Assembly (NCBI GenBank): GCA_902825775.1
Contig: CADECF010000012.1
Span: forward strand, 62,001-126,000
Source of the DNA: an uncultured Lysobacteraceae bacterium
Lineage (GTDB): Bacteria > Pseudomonadota > Gammaproteobacteria > Xanthomonadales > Xanthomonadaceae
Length of the DNA stretch: 64,000 nucleotides
Direction: 5' to 3'
Shown: one piece after another, positions 1 to 8,038 of the stretch
How the letters are laid out: every line of letters starts with the position of its first letter
How positions within the stretch are numbered: the stretch's first letter is position 1
Made by a program: the position numbers and the translations under genes
The notes under the pieces: model-generated
The model's input: only the letters and a program-made list of their open reading frames with translations
Databases searched by the model: none
Told to the model about the DNA's origin: nothing

Positions 1-2883
1 TTCGCCGGCACCGCCGGTTTGGACAGCAGTGCGTTCGGCCGCCAGGCCAAGGCGCGCGTGCAGGGCAGCACCGCGTTGGGCGCGCAGAGCGACGTATTGG
101 CGGAAAACGCCGTCGCGCTCGGTGCGTATTCGGTCGCGGACCGCGCCAACACGGTATCGGTCGGCAGCGCGTACGAAGTGACCGATAGCGATGGCTATCC
201 GGTCGGCCCGTTCCAGCGCCAGATCACCAACGTCGCCGCCGGCACCGAGGATTTCGATGCGGTCAACGTCGCGCAATTGAACGAAGTCGCCGGCGACATG
301 AAGTACGTTGCCGCCAACGGCAGCGAAGACGACGATCAGGGCGCGACGGCCGAAGGCGATTTCGCCACCGCCGTGGGTTCTGCGGCATCTGCATTGGAAA
401 TGGGCGCCACCGCTTTCGGCAGCGGCGCATTCGCAGTCGGCGAATACGCGACTGCGGCCGGCTTCAACAGCGTGGCGTCGGCGAAGTGGGCCACGGCTTA
501 CGGCGTCGGCAGCCTAGCGACGGGACAAAGCGCCGTCGCCGTCGGCGGACAGATGGTGGTGTGGGACGGCAATACCGGGGAAGAGCAGATCTGGTCGACC
601 GAAGCGTCCGGCCAGGAAAGCACCGCGGTCGGCACCGCGGCGCGCGCCACTAGCTACGGCAGCACCGCGATAGGCGTGGTATCCGAAGCCAGCGGCGAAA
701 CGTCGACGGCGATCGGTGCGGCCAGTACGGCGCGCGGCGATTGGAGCGTGGCCGTCGGCGGCGAATCGCGCGCGTACGGCACCTTCAGCACGGCACTGGG
801 CAATCAAGCGCAGGCGCGCGGCGATCGCACCATCGCGATGGGCGGCTTGTCCGTCGCCGAAGGCACCGAAAGCCTCGCGTTCGGCGGCTTGGCAGCGACC
901 GGCGGCGTGCAGAGCGTGGCCTTGGGTTGGAACAGCATCGTCTTCCCCGGCGCCGACGGCAGCATGGCGTTGGGCGCGAATAGCGAAGTGGCGCCCGACG
1001 TCGCCAATTCGGTCGCGTTGGGCAACAACTCGTATGTCGACCGCGCCAACGCGGTATCGGTCGGCACGATCGCGCGCGTGCACGACGGACAGATCCCGAT
1101 CGATGTCGAAGCCATCGACCGTCAGATCATCCACGTCGCCGCCGGCACCGAAGCCACCGATGCGGTCAACCTGGCGCAGTTGCAGGAAGTCGCCGACCAA
1201 GTCGGGGAAGGCAACCGCTACTTCAAGGCCGACGGCCTCGAAGACGACGATGCCCAAGTCAGCGGCAAGTACGCCGTCGCGGCCGGCGCGCGCAGCAGTG
1301 CGCGCGGCACCGGCACCACCGCGATGGGCGGCAGCGCATTGGCCGACGGCCAGTACGCGACCGCGGTGGGTTTCGGCAGCAATGCGATGGAGGACGACAG
1401 CGTCGCCGTCGGCGCCGGTGCGCGCGCTTCGGCGGCCGGCGCGGGTGCGTTCGGCGGTTCGTCGCGCGCTTCGGGCGTCAACAGCACTGCGATCGGCACC
1501 GGCAGTTATGCCGGGGCGGCGAACAGCGTCGCGCTCGGTGCGGGTTCGGTGGCCAATCGCGCCAACGCGATCTCGGTGGGTGCGGCCGGCGTCGAACGCC
1601 AGATCACCAACGTCGCCGCGGGCACTGCCGACACGGATGCGGTCAACGTCAGGCAATTGCGCGAAGCCGGCCTGGTCGGCGAGAACGGCAGCACGCTGAG
1701 CGCGGTCAGCTACGACAATAAGGACAAGGACAGCATCACGCTGTCCGGCGAAGACGGCACCACGCTGAAAAACGTCAAGTCCGGCCTGGTTTCCGCCGAC
1801 AGCACCGACGCGATCAACGGCAGCCAGCTGTTCGGCGCGCAACGCGGCATGGCCGATGCGCTCGGCGGCGGTTCCACCGTCAATGCGGCGGGCGCCATCG
1901 TCGGCACCAGCTTCAACGTGATGGGCGGTGCGTTTGGCAACGTCGGCGATGCGCTCGAAGCCTTGGATCGCGGCTGGTCGGCGCTGGATGGACGCGTGAC
2001 GGCGCTCGAAGATGCCGGCCCCGGCGAACAACCCGGTGGCGGCAACAGCGGCCATGTGGCTGTGGACGGCGCCGGCGACGGCAGCGACAACGCCAACGTC
2101 AACCAAGGCACCGGAGCGGTGGCGGTCGGTTCGAACGCCTCCGCAGGCGGCAACAACGGCACCGCGATCGGCGGCAATGCGGTCGCTGTCGGCGCCGGCG
2201 ACACGGCGATCGGCGGCAACGCCAAGGTGCACGCCGACGGCAGCACCGCGGTGGGCGCCAACAGCACGATCGCGGCGGCAGGCACCAACGCCGTCGCGAT
2301 GGGCGAAGGCAGCGCCGTGCAAGCCGCTTCCGGCACCGCCATCGGCCAGGGCTCGAGCGTCAACGCCGGCGCCACCGGCGCCGTCGCGCTCGGTCAGGGT
2401 TCGGTGGCCAATCGCGCCAATACGGTGTCGGTCGGTTCCGCGGGCCATGAACGCCAGGTCGCCAACGTCGCCGACGGCACGCAGGACACCGATGCGGCGA
2501 ACGTACGCCAAGTCAACGCAGGCGATGCGAAAACGCTGACCCAGTCCAAGGCTTATACCGACTCACGCTTCCAGGAAGCCCTGGCCGCGCCGATGGCCGC
2601 AGTCGACGATCTGCGCGACATGGTCGGCAAGCGCTTCGACGAACAAGGCGAGCGCATCGACCGCATGGGCGCGATGAACTCCGCGATGATCAACATGGCC
2701 ACCAGCGCCGCGGGCGTGAACAAGCAGAACCGCATCGGCGTCGGCGCCGGCTTCTCCGGCAGCGCGCAAGCGTTGTCGGTCGGCTATCAGCGCGCCATCA
2801 GCGACAGCGCCACGATCACCGTGGGCGGTGCGTTCAGCGATGAAGAGAGTTCGGCCGGCGTCGGCCTCGGTTTCGGCTGGTAG
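1..2883 (+). CDS. Trimeric autotransporter adhesin (YadA/Hia-like), 5' end outside the window
   Basis: A surface adhesin that trimerises and anchors in the outer membrane (type Vc secretion). The frame is open to base 1, so the N-terminus and signal peptide lie upstream of the window. The visible part has many short head repeats of the AxAxGxxSxA type and four neck modules, each pairing an ANRANTVSVG-like stretch with a later RQITNVAAGT and DAVNVxQL stretch. A stalk region with STDAINGSQL follows near residues 595-605. The last ~70 residues form a YadA-type membrane anchor ending in an aromatic residue (GLGFGW). The head-neck alternation indicates a long fibre built by module duplication. Family assignment is very secure; the ligand cannot be predicted. 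Confidence 0.95.
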   Translation, partial: FAGTAGLDSSAFGRQAKARVQGSTALGAQSDVLAENAVALGAYSVADRANTVSVGSAYEVTDSDGYPVGPFQRQITNVAAGTEDFDAVNVAQLNEVAGDMKYVAANGSEDDDQGATAEGDFATAVGSAASALEMGATAFGSGAFAVGEYATAAGFNSVASAKWATAYGVGSLATGQSAVAVGGQMVVWDGNTGEEQIWSTEASGQESTAVGTAARATSYGSTAIGVVSEASGETSTAIGAASTARGDWSVAVGGESRAYGTFSTALGNQAQARGDRTIAMGGLSVAEGTESLAFGGLAATGGVQSVALGWNSIVFPGADGSMALGANSEVAPDVANSVALGNNSYVDRANAVSVGTIARVHDGQIPIDVEAIDRQIIHVAAGTEATDAVNLAQLQEVADQVGEGNRYFKADGLEDDDAQVSGKYAVAAGARSSARGTGTTAMGGSALADGQYATAVGFGSNAMEDDSVAVGAGARASAAGAGAFGGSSRASGVNSTAIGTGSYAGAANSVALGAGSVANRANAISVGAAGVERQITNVAAGTADTDAVNVRQLREAGLVGENGSTLSAVSYDNKDKDSITLSGEDGTTLKNVKSGLVSADSTDAINGSQLFGAQRGMADALGGGSTVNAAGAIVGTSFNVMGGAFGNVGDALEALDRGWSALDGRVTALEDAGPGEQPGGGNSGHVAVDGAGDGSDNANVNQGTGAVAVGSNASAGGNNGTAIGGNAVAVGAGDTAIGGNAKVHADGSTAVGANSTIAAAGTNAVAMGEGSAVQAASGTAIGQGSSVNAGATGAVALGQGSVANRANTVSVGSAGHERQVANVADGTQDTDAANVRQVNAGDAKTLTQSKAYTDSRFQEALAAPMAAVDDLRDMVGKRFDEQGERIDRMGAMNSAMINMATSAAGVNKQNRIGVGAGFSGSAQALSVGYQRAISDSATITVGGAFSDEESSAGVGLGFGW

Positions 2884-3022
2884 CAAGCAGCGCGACTCGC
2901 GCGCTCATCGTCGTTAGGGCCAGGGACGGCCCGCTTTTTCCCGAGATTTTCCGGTAACGCAACAGGGCATCGCCGGTTCCCCCGCGTCGTCGATGCCTCC
3001 ATCACCCCTGGAGAGAGATGCA

Positions 3023-4870
3023 ATGTCCAAGAAGTCCTTACGCACCACCTCGTGCCTGCTCGCCATCGCCGTTGCGATGGCGACGCCATTGACCTTCGCC
3101 GCAGGCAAGGCGCCGTTGCGCGCCGTCGCTGCGGCCGCGACGCCGGATCCGGATGCGCGCATCGACCGGCTCATCGTCCGCTACCGTTCCGGCGCCATCG
3201 AACGCAGCAACAAGCAGCGCCTGGTCGGCGCCGTGCAGTCGGCGTTGAACCGTTCCGGCATCGCCGCGGCCGGCAGCGCATCCGTGCAGTACGTGCGCAA
3301 GACAGCCACCGGCGCGGACGTGGTCAAACTTTCGCGCAAATTCGACCGCGCCAGCGCGGACGCGTTGATGCGCACGCTCGCCGCCGATCCGTCCGTGGCC
3401 CATGTCGAACCGGACCGGCGCGCCTTCATCACCGGCCAACCGCTGCGCGCCACCGTCGCAAAGACTTCGGCGACGCCCACGCTGACGCCGGACGACGAAT
3501 ACTTCGCGCAATACCAGTGGCATCTGCATCATCCGACCGGCGGCATCAACGCACCGTCGGCCTGGAATTCGTCGACCGGCGAAGGCGTGGTGGTGGCGGT
3601 GCTCGATACCGGCGTCGCCGATCATGAGGACCTCAACGACAACGTGCTCGAAGGCTACGACTTCATCACCGATCCGTTCGTCTCGCGTCGCGAAACCGCC
3701 GATCGCGTGCCGGGCGCGCACGACTACGGCGACTGGAACGACGACGGCAGTCAGTGCCCGGTGCGTCCCAGCAGCTTCCACGGTACGCACGTGTCCGGTA
3801 CGGTCGCGGAACTGACCAACAACGGCATCGGCATGGCCGGCGTCGCGCACCACGCCAAAGTGTTGCCGGTGCGCGTGCTCGGCCGTTGCGGCGGTTACAC
3901 GTCCGATATCGCCGACGCCATCGTCTGGGCTTCCGGCGGCGCGATCGACGGCGTCCCGGCCAACGAGAATCCGGCCGAAGTGATCAACCTCAGCCTGGGC
4001 GGCAACGGCGCTTGCACGGCCGGCTCCGAATACCAGCTCGCGATCGACCAGGCCATCGCCAACGGCACCACGGTCGTGGTCGCAGCCGGCAACAGCAACG
4101 TCAACATGTCCAACTTCAGTCCCGCCAGCTGCGCCGGCGTGATCGCGGTGGGTGCGACGCGTGTCACCGGCGGCAAGGCCGACTATTCCAACTTCGGCAC
4201 CGGCGTCGATCTGTCCGCGCCGGGCGGCGGCGGCGCGATCGACGGCAATCCCAACGGTTACGTCTGGCAGAACATCAACGACAGCGAAACCGCGCCGGAA
4301 GAAGGCACGCAAACTTATATGGGCATGACCGGTACGTCGATGGCCGCGCCGCACGTCGCCGGCGTGGTCGCACTGGTGCAAAGCGTCGCCGAAACGCCGC
4401 TGACGCCGGCCGCGATGGAAACGTTGCTGAAGGAAACCGCGCGTCCGTTCCCGGTCAGCATCCCCGGCAGCACGCCGCTGGGCGCAGGCATCGTCGACGC
4501 CGAAGCCGCGTTGGGCGGCATCGTTCCGCCATGCGAAGGCGACGAATGCACGCCCGATGCGACGCCGATCGTCAACCGTTCGCCGGTCAGCGGCCTGATG
4601 GGCGACAAGGACGCCGAACTGCTGTTCTCGCTGGACGTGCCCGCAGGCGCCAGCGGCCTCAGCTTCATGACCTACGGCGGATCGGGCGACGTGACGATGC
4701 TGGTGAGCTTCGCCGCGGAACCGGCAACGGACGACTACGACTTCCGCTCCACGCGTCCCGGCAACAACGAACGCATCAACATCGCCGCACCGAAGGCGGG
4801 CACGTATTACATCAAGCTGGTAGGCGTGGCCAAGTTCGCGAAGGTGACGTTGGAAGCGCGGCATAACTGA
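3023..4870 (+). CDS. Secreted subtilisin-like serine protease (peptidase S8) with C-terminal PPC domain
   Basis: An extracellular S8 endopeptidase of 615 aa. The ATG at 3023 is chosen because a GGAGAGAG ribosome site sits just upstream and a clean signal peptide follows (MSKKSLRTT, then a hydrophobic core ending at TFAAGKA). An in-frame ATG at 2993 would put ten charged residues ahead of it. Residues ~30-145 look like an I9-type propeptide. The catalytic triad is Asp195 (VLDTGVAD), His253 (HGTHVSG) and Ser439 (GTSMAAPHVAG). The last ~100 residues resemble a bacterial pre-peptidase C-terminal (PPC) domain, common in exported proteases. It follows the adhesin gene in the same direction by ~140 bp, so the two could be co-expressed; whether it processes the adhesin is only a guess. 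Confidence 0.95.
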   Translation: MSKKSLRTTSCLLAIAVAMATPLTFAAGKAPLRAVAAAATPDPDARIDRLIVRYRSGAIERSNKQRLVGAVQSALNRSGIAAAGSASVQYVRKTATGADVVKLSRKFDRASADALMRTLAADPSVAHVEPDRRAFITGQPLRATVAKTSATPTLTPDDEYFAQYQWHLHHPTGGINAPSAWNSSTGEGVVVAVLDTGVADHEDLNDNVLEGYDFITDPFVSRRETADRVPGAHDYGDWNDDGSQCPVRPSSFHGTHVSGTVAELTNNGIGMAGVAHHAKVLPVRVLGRCGGYTSDIADAIVWASGGAIDGVPANENPAEVINLSLGGNGACTAGSEYQLAIDQAIANGTTVVVAAGNSNVNMSNFSPASCAGVIAVGATRVTGGKADYSNFGTGVDLSAPGGGGAIDGNPNGYVWQNINDSETAPEEGTQTYMGMTGTSMAAPHVAGVVALVQSVAETPLTPAAMETLLKETARPFPVSIPGSTPLGAGIVDAEAALGGIVPPCEGDECTPDATPIVNRSPVSGLMGDKDAELLFSLDVPAGASGLSFMTYGGSGDVTMLVSFAAEPATDDYDFRSTRPGNNERINIAAPKAGTYYIKLVGVAKFAKVTLEARHN

Positions 4871-4882
4871 TCGAAGCTGCCC

Positions 4883-4908
4883 GCAGGTCCCGGTTCGCCG
4901 GGGCCTGC
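4883..4908 (+). terminator. Hairpin downstream of the subtilase gene
   Basis: An 11-bp stem (GCAGGTCCCGG with CCGGGGCCTGC, one G-T pair) closes a TTCG tetraloop 12 bp after the protease stop codon. There is no clear T-run after it, so it may stabilise the mRNA end or act as a weak terminator. Confidence 0.5.
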
Positions 4909-4923
4909 AGGCATCCGATTCTT

Positions 4924-5103
4924 GTAGGAGCGACTTCAGCCGCGAATTCTTCAGCTATTCGTGGGAGCGGCTTCAGCCGCGAGCTCTTCAGTTGTCATCC
5001 CGAGCGTAGCGAGGGATCTACTCCACGAAGTAATGCGACCTTTCCTCCAAGCAGGAAAAACGGCAAGAAAGCATCAAGAGCTCGCGGCTGAAGCCGCTCT
5101 CAC
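4924..5103. repeat. Dispersed palindrome family A: two direct copies and one inverted copy
   Basis: Copies of the element built on GGAGCGGCTTCAGCCGCGAG occur at 4924-4948 and 4961-4985 (forward) and 5079-5103 (inverted). The spacer 4990-5078 also holds a CCCGAGCGTAGCGAGGGATC-type repeat. The same family recurs near 17.9, 32.8, 46.5, 59.9 and 63.4 kb. It fills the gap between convergent genes and marks the distal border of the small-gene cluster. Confidence 0.85.
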
Positions 5104-5128
5104 AGACCAGCCGACGCCACGGTGGCCA

Positions 5129-5605
5129 TCAGCGCCTGTTATCCGCGCCGGCGCAAACATTGTTGGCATGCCGTACCGTCAGGCGCCATTTCCCGTCGCG
5201 GAGCATCCAGATGTTCGTGTACCGGCGTTGCAGCGTCTTCCCGGCATTGGGCGCGCCGGCCGCGGGCACGACGACTTCGCCGCCCATGACCACGACCATG
5301 TCTTTGAAGAACAGGAACTTCTCGGGGTGCCGTTCGAAAGACGTATAGCGGATGACGCCTTGATCGATGAGATCGAGCAGTTCCTTCTTCTCCTTCACGA
5401 TCCTGTTCGTCGGGTGATTCACCGTGACATCGTCGTCCATGAGTGCGTCGAGCGCCTTCGCATCCCCATGGAAGATCGCAGCGGCGTGCGCAAGATCAAG
5501 TTCGCGTATTTCCTTCTCGAGCGCTGGGTTCGGCATCGAGTCTTGCGCGGCGGCGGCCGCGCTCGAAAGCAGTGCCGCGAGTAAGAACGCTATTCGGATT
5601 TTCAT
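5129..5605 (-). CDS. Exported NTF2-like (SnoaL/DUF4440-type) protein
   Basis: A 158-aa protein with an N-terminal signal peptide (MKIRIAFLLAALLSSAAAAAQ) and an NTF2-like fold typical of DUF4440/SnoaL-like domains: an N-terminal helix (EKEIRELDLAHAAAIFHGD), LMDDDVTVNHP, and a C-terminal strand set (RRYTNIWMLRDGKWRLTVRH). The ATG at 5605 is preferred over one at 5683 because the signal peptide begins there. Such domains bind small ligands or serve as steroid-isomerase-like enzymes; no substrate can be given. It is the last gene of a minus-strand run with two VOC genes and the cassette array; no attC site is visible around it. Confidence 0.75.
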   Translation of the reverse strand: MKIRIAFLLAALLSSAAAAAQDSMPNPALEKEIRELDLAHAAAIFHGDAKALDALMDDDVTVNHPTNRIVKEKKELLDLIDQGVIRYTSFERHPEKFLFFKDMVVVMGGEVVVPAAGAPNAGKTLQRRYTNIWMLRDGKWRLTVRHANNVCAGADNRR

Positions 5606-5707
5606 GGGCTCGCCTATGCAGGAAATCGAACGTCGACAAGGGATTCCCTCAGTGCAACGGAGCGAGTGCTTCCGGCCGGCCATTTTCGCTATGCGATGGC
5701 GCTTGCT

Positions 5708-6088
5708 TCAGTCCATCTTCTCCGTCGCCACTCCGAAGCAATGGGAGTGCCCGTCGTCGTCGGTGACGAAGAATTCGGTCTGCCCGTAGTCGCGATCTGC
5801 GAGTTCCGAGACGGCATAGCCGATCCGCTGCAATCGCGCCCTGAGCGCATGAATGTCGCCGGGGGCCCAATAAAGCCGGATGCCTTCGTAGTTTTCCGGC
5901 GTATCGGACGCGCCGGTCCGCTGGTTGAGCCAGAAATAGAGATGCTCGTTGTGGACCATGCAACCGATCAGCCGTCCATCCTGCCGCATCGCCCGATCCA
6001 TGGTGAGGCCGAGCCCCTCGACCCAGAAGCGCAGGCTCTTTTCGAGATCCGCGCTGGGAATGACCGGCATGCACGACGCGATCGACAT
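5708..6088 (-). CDS. VOC (glyoxalase/bleomycin-resistance) superfamily protein
   Basis: A 126-aa single-domain vicinal-oxygen-chelate protein. It has paired beta-alpha-beta modules: an N-terminal CMPVIPSADLEKSLRFWVEG stretch, a middle HLYFWLNQ strand, and a C-terminal TEFFVTDDDGHSHCFG segment that in the family supplies metal or ligand contacts. Members bind or detoxify small molecules, including bleomycin-like drugs and glyoxal adducts; this one cannot be assigned a substrate. It starts 9 bp after the stop of another VOC gene, so the two are probably co-transcribed and are distant relatives. Confidence 0.8.
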   Translation of the reverse strand: MSIASCMPVIPSADLEKSLRFWVEGLGLTMDRAMRQDGRLIGCMVHNEHLYFWLNQRTGASDTPENYEGIRLYWAPGDIHALRARLQRIGYAVSELADRDYGQTEFFVTDDDGHSHCFGVATEKMD

Positions 6089-6097
6089 CGGTGCGCG

Positions 6098-6466
6098 CTA
6101 CAGTGCCTGGCCGAAATACAAGGTATGGCTCTGGTCGTCCTTGATCACGAATTCCCTCGTGTTCCACGGGGTCTCATGAACGTCGCTGACGAAAGCAACG
6201 CCATTCTCCTTTAAGCGAGCGGCGACGGCTTCGATCTCGCTCGTCTCGAAGTAAAGGTGAAAGTGCCCGCCTTCGTCCACGTACTCGATGGAGGGGTCGG
6301 CGTCGTCCACCTGCTTGAGATGAAAGACCTGTTGCCCGGAACGGACACCGGCGTAGAAGTCCTGGTACTGGAACTCGAGGCTCATCCCCAGCTTGGTCGT
6401 GTAGAAGCGAACGGACGACGCCAAGTCCTGGGTGCGCAACTGCGGCACTATGCGCGAGATCGTCAT
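6098..6466 (-). CDS. VOC (glyoxalase/bleomycin-resistance) superfamily protein
   Basis: A 122-aa VOC-fold protein. The order is an N-terminal VPQLRTQDLASSVRFYTTKL module, a central FHLYFETSEIEAVAARLKEN strand-helix, and a C-terminal FVIKDDQSHTLYFGQ strand. It probably works as a dimer. The start ATG follows a strong AAGGAGG ribosome site that overlaps the degenerate right end of the neighbouring attC-like site, so the gene sits directly behind a recombination junction. It is followed after 9 bp by a second VOC gene. Substrate unknown; sugar-, antibiotic- or aldehyde-binding are all possible for this family. Confidence 0.8.
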   Translation of the reverse strand: MTISRIVPQLRTQDLASSVRFYTTKLGMSLEFQYQDFYAGVRSGQQVFHLKQVDDADPSIEYVDEGGHFHLYFETSEIEAVAARLKENGVAFVSDVHETPWNTREFVIKDDQSHTLYFGQAL

Positions 6467-6473
6467 GGTCCCT

Positions 6474-6532
6474 CCTTAGCTATCGATCGAGCCGGCGCGG
6501 GAAGCGGGTTCGGATCGAATGAATGGTCAGAC
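6474..6532 (-). other. attC-like integron recombination site (site 5, degenerate)
   Basis: Read on the minus strand it begins with GTCTGAC (R'' box), continues with CATTCATTCGATCCGAA, has a GC-rich central palindrome and ends with GCTAAGG in place of GTTRRRY. Length (59 nt) and left half match the four sites upstream. The degenerate right box overlaps the ribosome site of the following VOC gene. Confidence 0.65.
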
Positions 6533-6537
6533 GGGTG

Positions 6538-6972
6538 TTATACGCGCTCATGGGACACGGCAACGGTGTAATCGGACTGCAAGACCGCGGTTCGGAAGGC
6601 GGGAAGCGCTTCCACGGCATCGAAGAACGCGTCCGCGGTGGGGTAATCGAAAGACCAGAGCATCGCTTCCACGCCATTCAGCGCGCCGGTCGGCGGGCAA
6701 GTCAATTCGCAGTGCAGTTGTTCGAAATGGTCGTGCTCTCCGTCCGAATCGCTGAATCCGAACTGGCACACAGGATCAAAGTAGAAGAGAGGTTTTCCAG
6801 TGAAGTCGTACGTTCCGACCTGGAAGAGAAGACCCACGCTCTCCGGCCCGAAAACTTCCCGGCCATACTCCTTGAACGCCGACCAAGCGGCCAGTGCCGA
6901 CACAGGGCTTGCGATCGCCCCATGCGCTTCTAGCAAGGCCCCGAGTCGCTTTGCTTGAGGAGTGCTGGGCAC
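6538..6972 (-). CDS. Cassette-encoded protein of unknown function
   Basis: A 144-aa soluble protein starting with GTG after an AGGAGG ribosome site that overlaps the right end of attC-like site 4. No signal peptide or membrane segment. Features are an acidic, aromatic-rich middle (GLLFQVGTYDFTGKPLFYFD, then DSDGEHDHFEQLHCELTCPP) and a C-terminal segment with two ADAFFDAVEAL-like helices. I do not recognise the family. Its stop codon lies 5 bp from the left box of attC-like site 5, the one-ORF-per-attC arrangement of an integron cassette. Confidence 0.7.
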   Translation of the reverse strand: MPSTPQAKRLGALLEAHGAIASPVSALAAWSAFKEYGREVFGPESVGLLFQVGTYDFTGKPLFYFDPVCQFGFSDSDGEHDHFEQLHCELTCPPTGALNGVEAMLWSFDYPTADAFFDAVEALPAFRTAVLQSDYTVAVSHERV

Positions 6973-6983
6973 GTGGATAGTCC

Positions 6984-7040
6984 TCCTACGCCAGAGTTAA
7001 GCCGCCGCGAAGCGGATTCGGCTTGAATGAACAGTCAACC
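6984..7040 (-). other. attC-like integron recombination site (site 4)
   Basis: On the minus strand: R'' box GGTTGAC, TGTTCATTCAAGCCG, central stem with CGCTTCGCGGCG, GGCTTAACTCTGGCG, then a degenerate right box CGTAGGA. 57 nt. The stop codon of the preceding gene (7035-7037) lies inside the R'' box, as is common for gene cassettes. Confidence 0.75.
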
Positions 7041-7457
7041 CTCGCCCGGGATACCCGAGGCGGCCATACTTGTGTGAACTAGGATGTCTGCAATCTTCCA
7101 CGCGCCAGATTGCTTCTGAAGAAGCAATTGAATCTGAAGGCGGGATCCGTCGTTTAGCGCGACGCTAGGCCTAACTCCACCTTGGCCTCTACCAACCCAG
7201 AAATCGGAGAAGTTGTCGATGGCAAGAATTTTCCGTAACCCGTTGCTTGCAAGGAATGTCTCGAACTGTGAGGGCGGAACGGAAGCGGATAGCGGCGTGC
7301 CGAGGTATCGGTAAGCAGCCACATGGTCCCCAGCGACCAAGAGACGACAGAAATCCTTTGCTGCCCGCCGCAACCCGTGAGAGCCGGCGTAAAGAAAGAC
7401 AAAGAACAGGGCAACAAAGGCAACGATGGAAAAAATGATAGTTAAGGCAATGACCAT
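7035..7457 (-). CDS. Membrane-anchored NTF2-like small protein (integron cassette)
   Basis: A 140-aa protein with an N-terminal membrane anchor (residues ~3-25, IALTIIFSIVAFVALFFVFL) and an extracytoplasmic domain that looks NTF2/DUF4878-like: AAKDFCRLLVAGDHVAAYRY near residues 33-52, FETFLASNGL in the middle, and a C-terminal LLLQKQSGAWKIADI strand. It probably faces the periplasm. It is the sole gene between attC-like sites 3 and 4, and its stop codon overlaps the next attC, so it is a self-contained cassette. Function unknown. Confidence 0.75.
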   Translation of the reverse strand: MVIALTIIFSIVAFVALFFVFLYAGSHGLRRAAKDFCRLLVAGDHVAAYRYLGTPLSASVPPSQFETFLASNGLRKILAIDNFSDFWVGRGQGGVRPSVALNDGSRLQIQLLLQKQSGAWKIADILVHTSMAASGIPGEG

Positions 7458-7472
7458 TGCGATCCCTATGAG

Positions 7473-7529
7473 GCCTAACGCCTGAATTAAGTGCCGCTAT
7501 GCGGTTTAGGTTTGAATGAACTGTTAGGC
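7473..7529 (-). other. attC integron recombination site (site 3, best preserved)
   Basis: On the minus strand the site runs from GCCTAAC (R'') to GTTAGGC (R'), exact reverse complements of each other. Between them are AGTTCATTCAAACC, a central CCGCATAGCGG stem and CTTAATTCAGGC. 57 nt. It matches the RYYYAAC...GTTRRRY architecture of attC sites and resembles attC sites I recall from Xanthomonas integrons. Confidence 0.9.
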
Positions 7530-7532
7530 GCG

Positions 7533-7964
7533 CTAGTCGACGACGCTGAGCTTGACCTGCGCGCCATCTGGTAGGGCCATAATTTGCTTGGCGATGCGGC
7601 CCGAGGCCGACACAAGCCCGCCGAGCGAGATGGTAGCGAGATTATCGCCGCCATACTCGCCACCAAGCGTGCCGGGTATCTTGAAGCAGTATTTGAAGCC
7701 CGGCCGGAGCGGGCCTAGGCGCTCCCGAGCTTGTTGCGCCAGTTCCGTCATGTGCCAGTCGCGCAAGAAATTTTGATCTTGCAAGAGCTGGTCGAGTTCG
7801 GCTTTGGAGTTTGCAATGACCTTGCAGTACAGGTCCTCGGGGCAGAGGCGCCAGTAACGGCCGCTTTGGTCCTTAATCACCAGGTTTCCGAAATCGTTGT
7901 CCCCGACGATCTGGTCCGGTTTAAGCCCGGTCCAGCCCCATGCATCCTTAACGACCTGCTGCAT
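7533..7964 (-). CDS. DUF1851 / T6SS immunity protein Tdi1 C-terminal domain-like protein (integron cassette)
   Basis: A 143-aa soluble protein: GWTGLKPDQIVGDNDFGNLV, then YWRLCPEDLYC, a helix with FLRDWHMTELAQQARERLGP, then CFKIPGTLGGEYGGDNLATI and a C-terminal ALPDGAQVKLSV. This pattern matches what I know as DUF1851, the C-terminal domain of the Tdi1-type type VI secretion immunity proteins, which also occurs alone. It has no signal peptide and should be cytoplasmic. No cognate toxin gene is adjacent; the flanking attC sites show it moves as an individual cassette. An orphan immunity gene is a reasonable inference, but not proven. Confidence 0.75.
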   Translation of the reverse strand: MQQVVKDAWGWTGLKPDQIVGDNDFGNLVIKDQSGRYWRLCPEDLYCKVIANSKAELDQLLQDQNFLRDWHMTELAQQARERLGPLRPGFKYCFKIPGTLGGEYGGDNLATISLGGLVSASGRIAKQIMALPDGAQVKLSVVD

Positions 7965-7976
7965 AGCTTACATGGC

Positions 7977-8036
7977 ACCCAACGCCTGAATTAAACCGAG
8001 CCGCCCAAGGCGGACTGGCATGATGAATTGTCAGGC
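7977..8036 (-). other. attC integron recombination site (site 2)
   Basis: Minus strand: R'' GCCTGAC, AATTCATCATGCC, central GTCCGCCTTGGGCGG stem, CTCGGTTTAATTCAGGC, R' GTTGGGT (fits GTTRRRY). 60 nt. It separates the two-gene cassette from the DUF1851 cassette. Confidence 0.85.
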
Positions 8037-8038
8037 CC

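Noticed and set aside
514-2511. A 665-aa minus-strand frame within the adhesin gene
   Set aside because: It mirrors the adhesin's repeats (RAGADR-like low complexity), so it is not a separate gene.
4924-5103. Family A repeats as further attC sites at the distal end of the array
   Set aside because: They lack RYYYAAC and GTTRRRY boxes and occur far from cassettes across the window.
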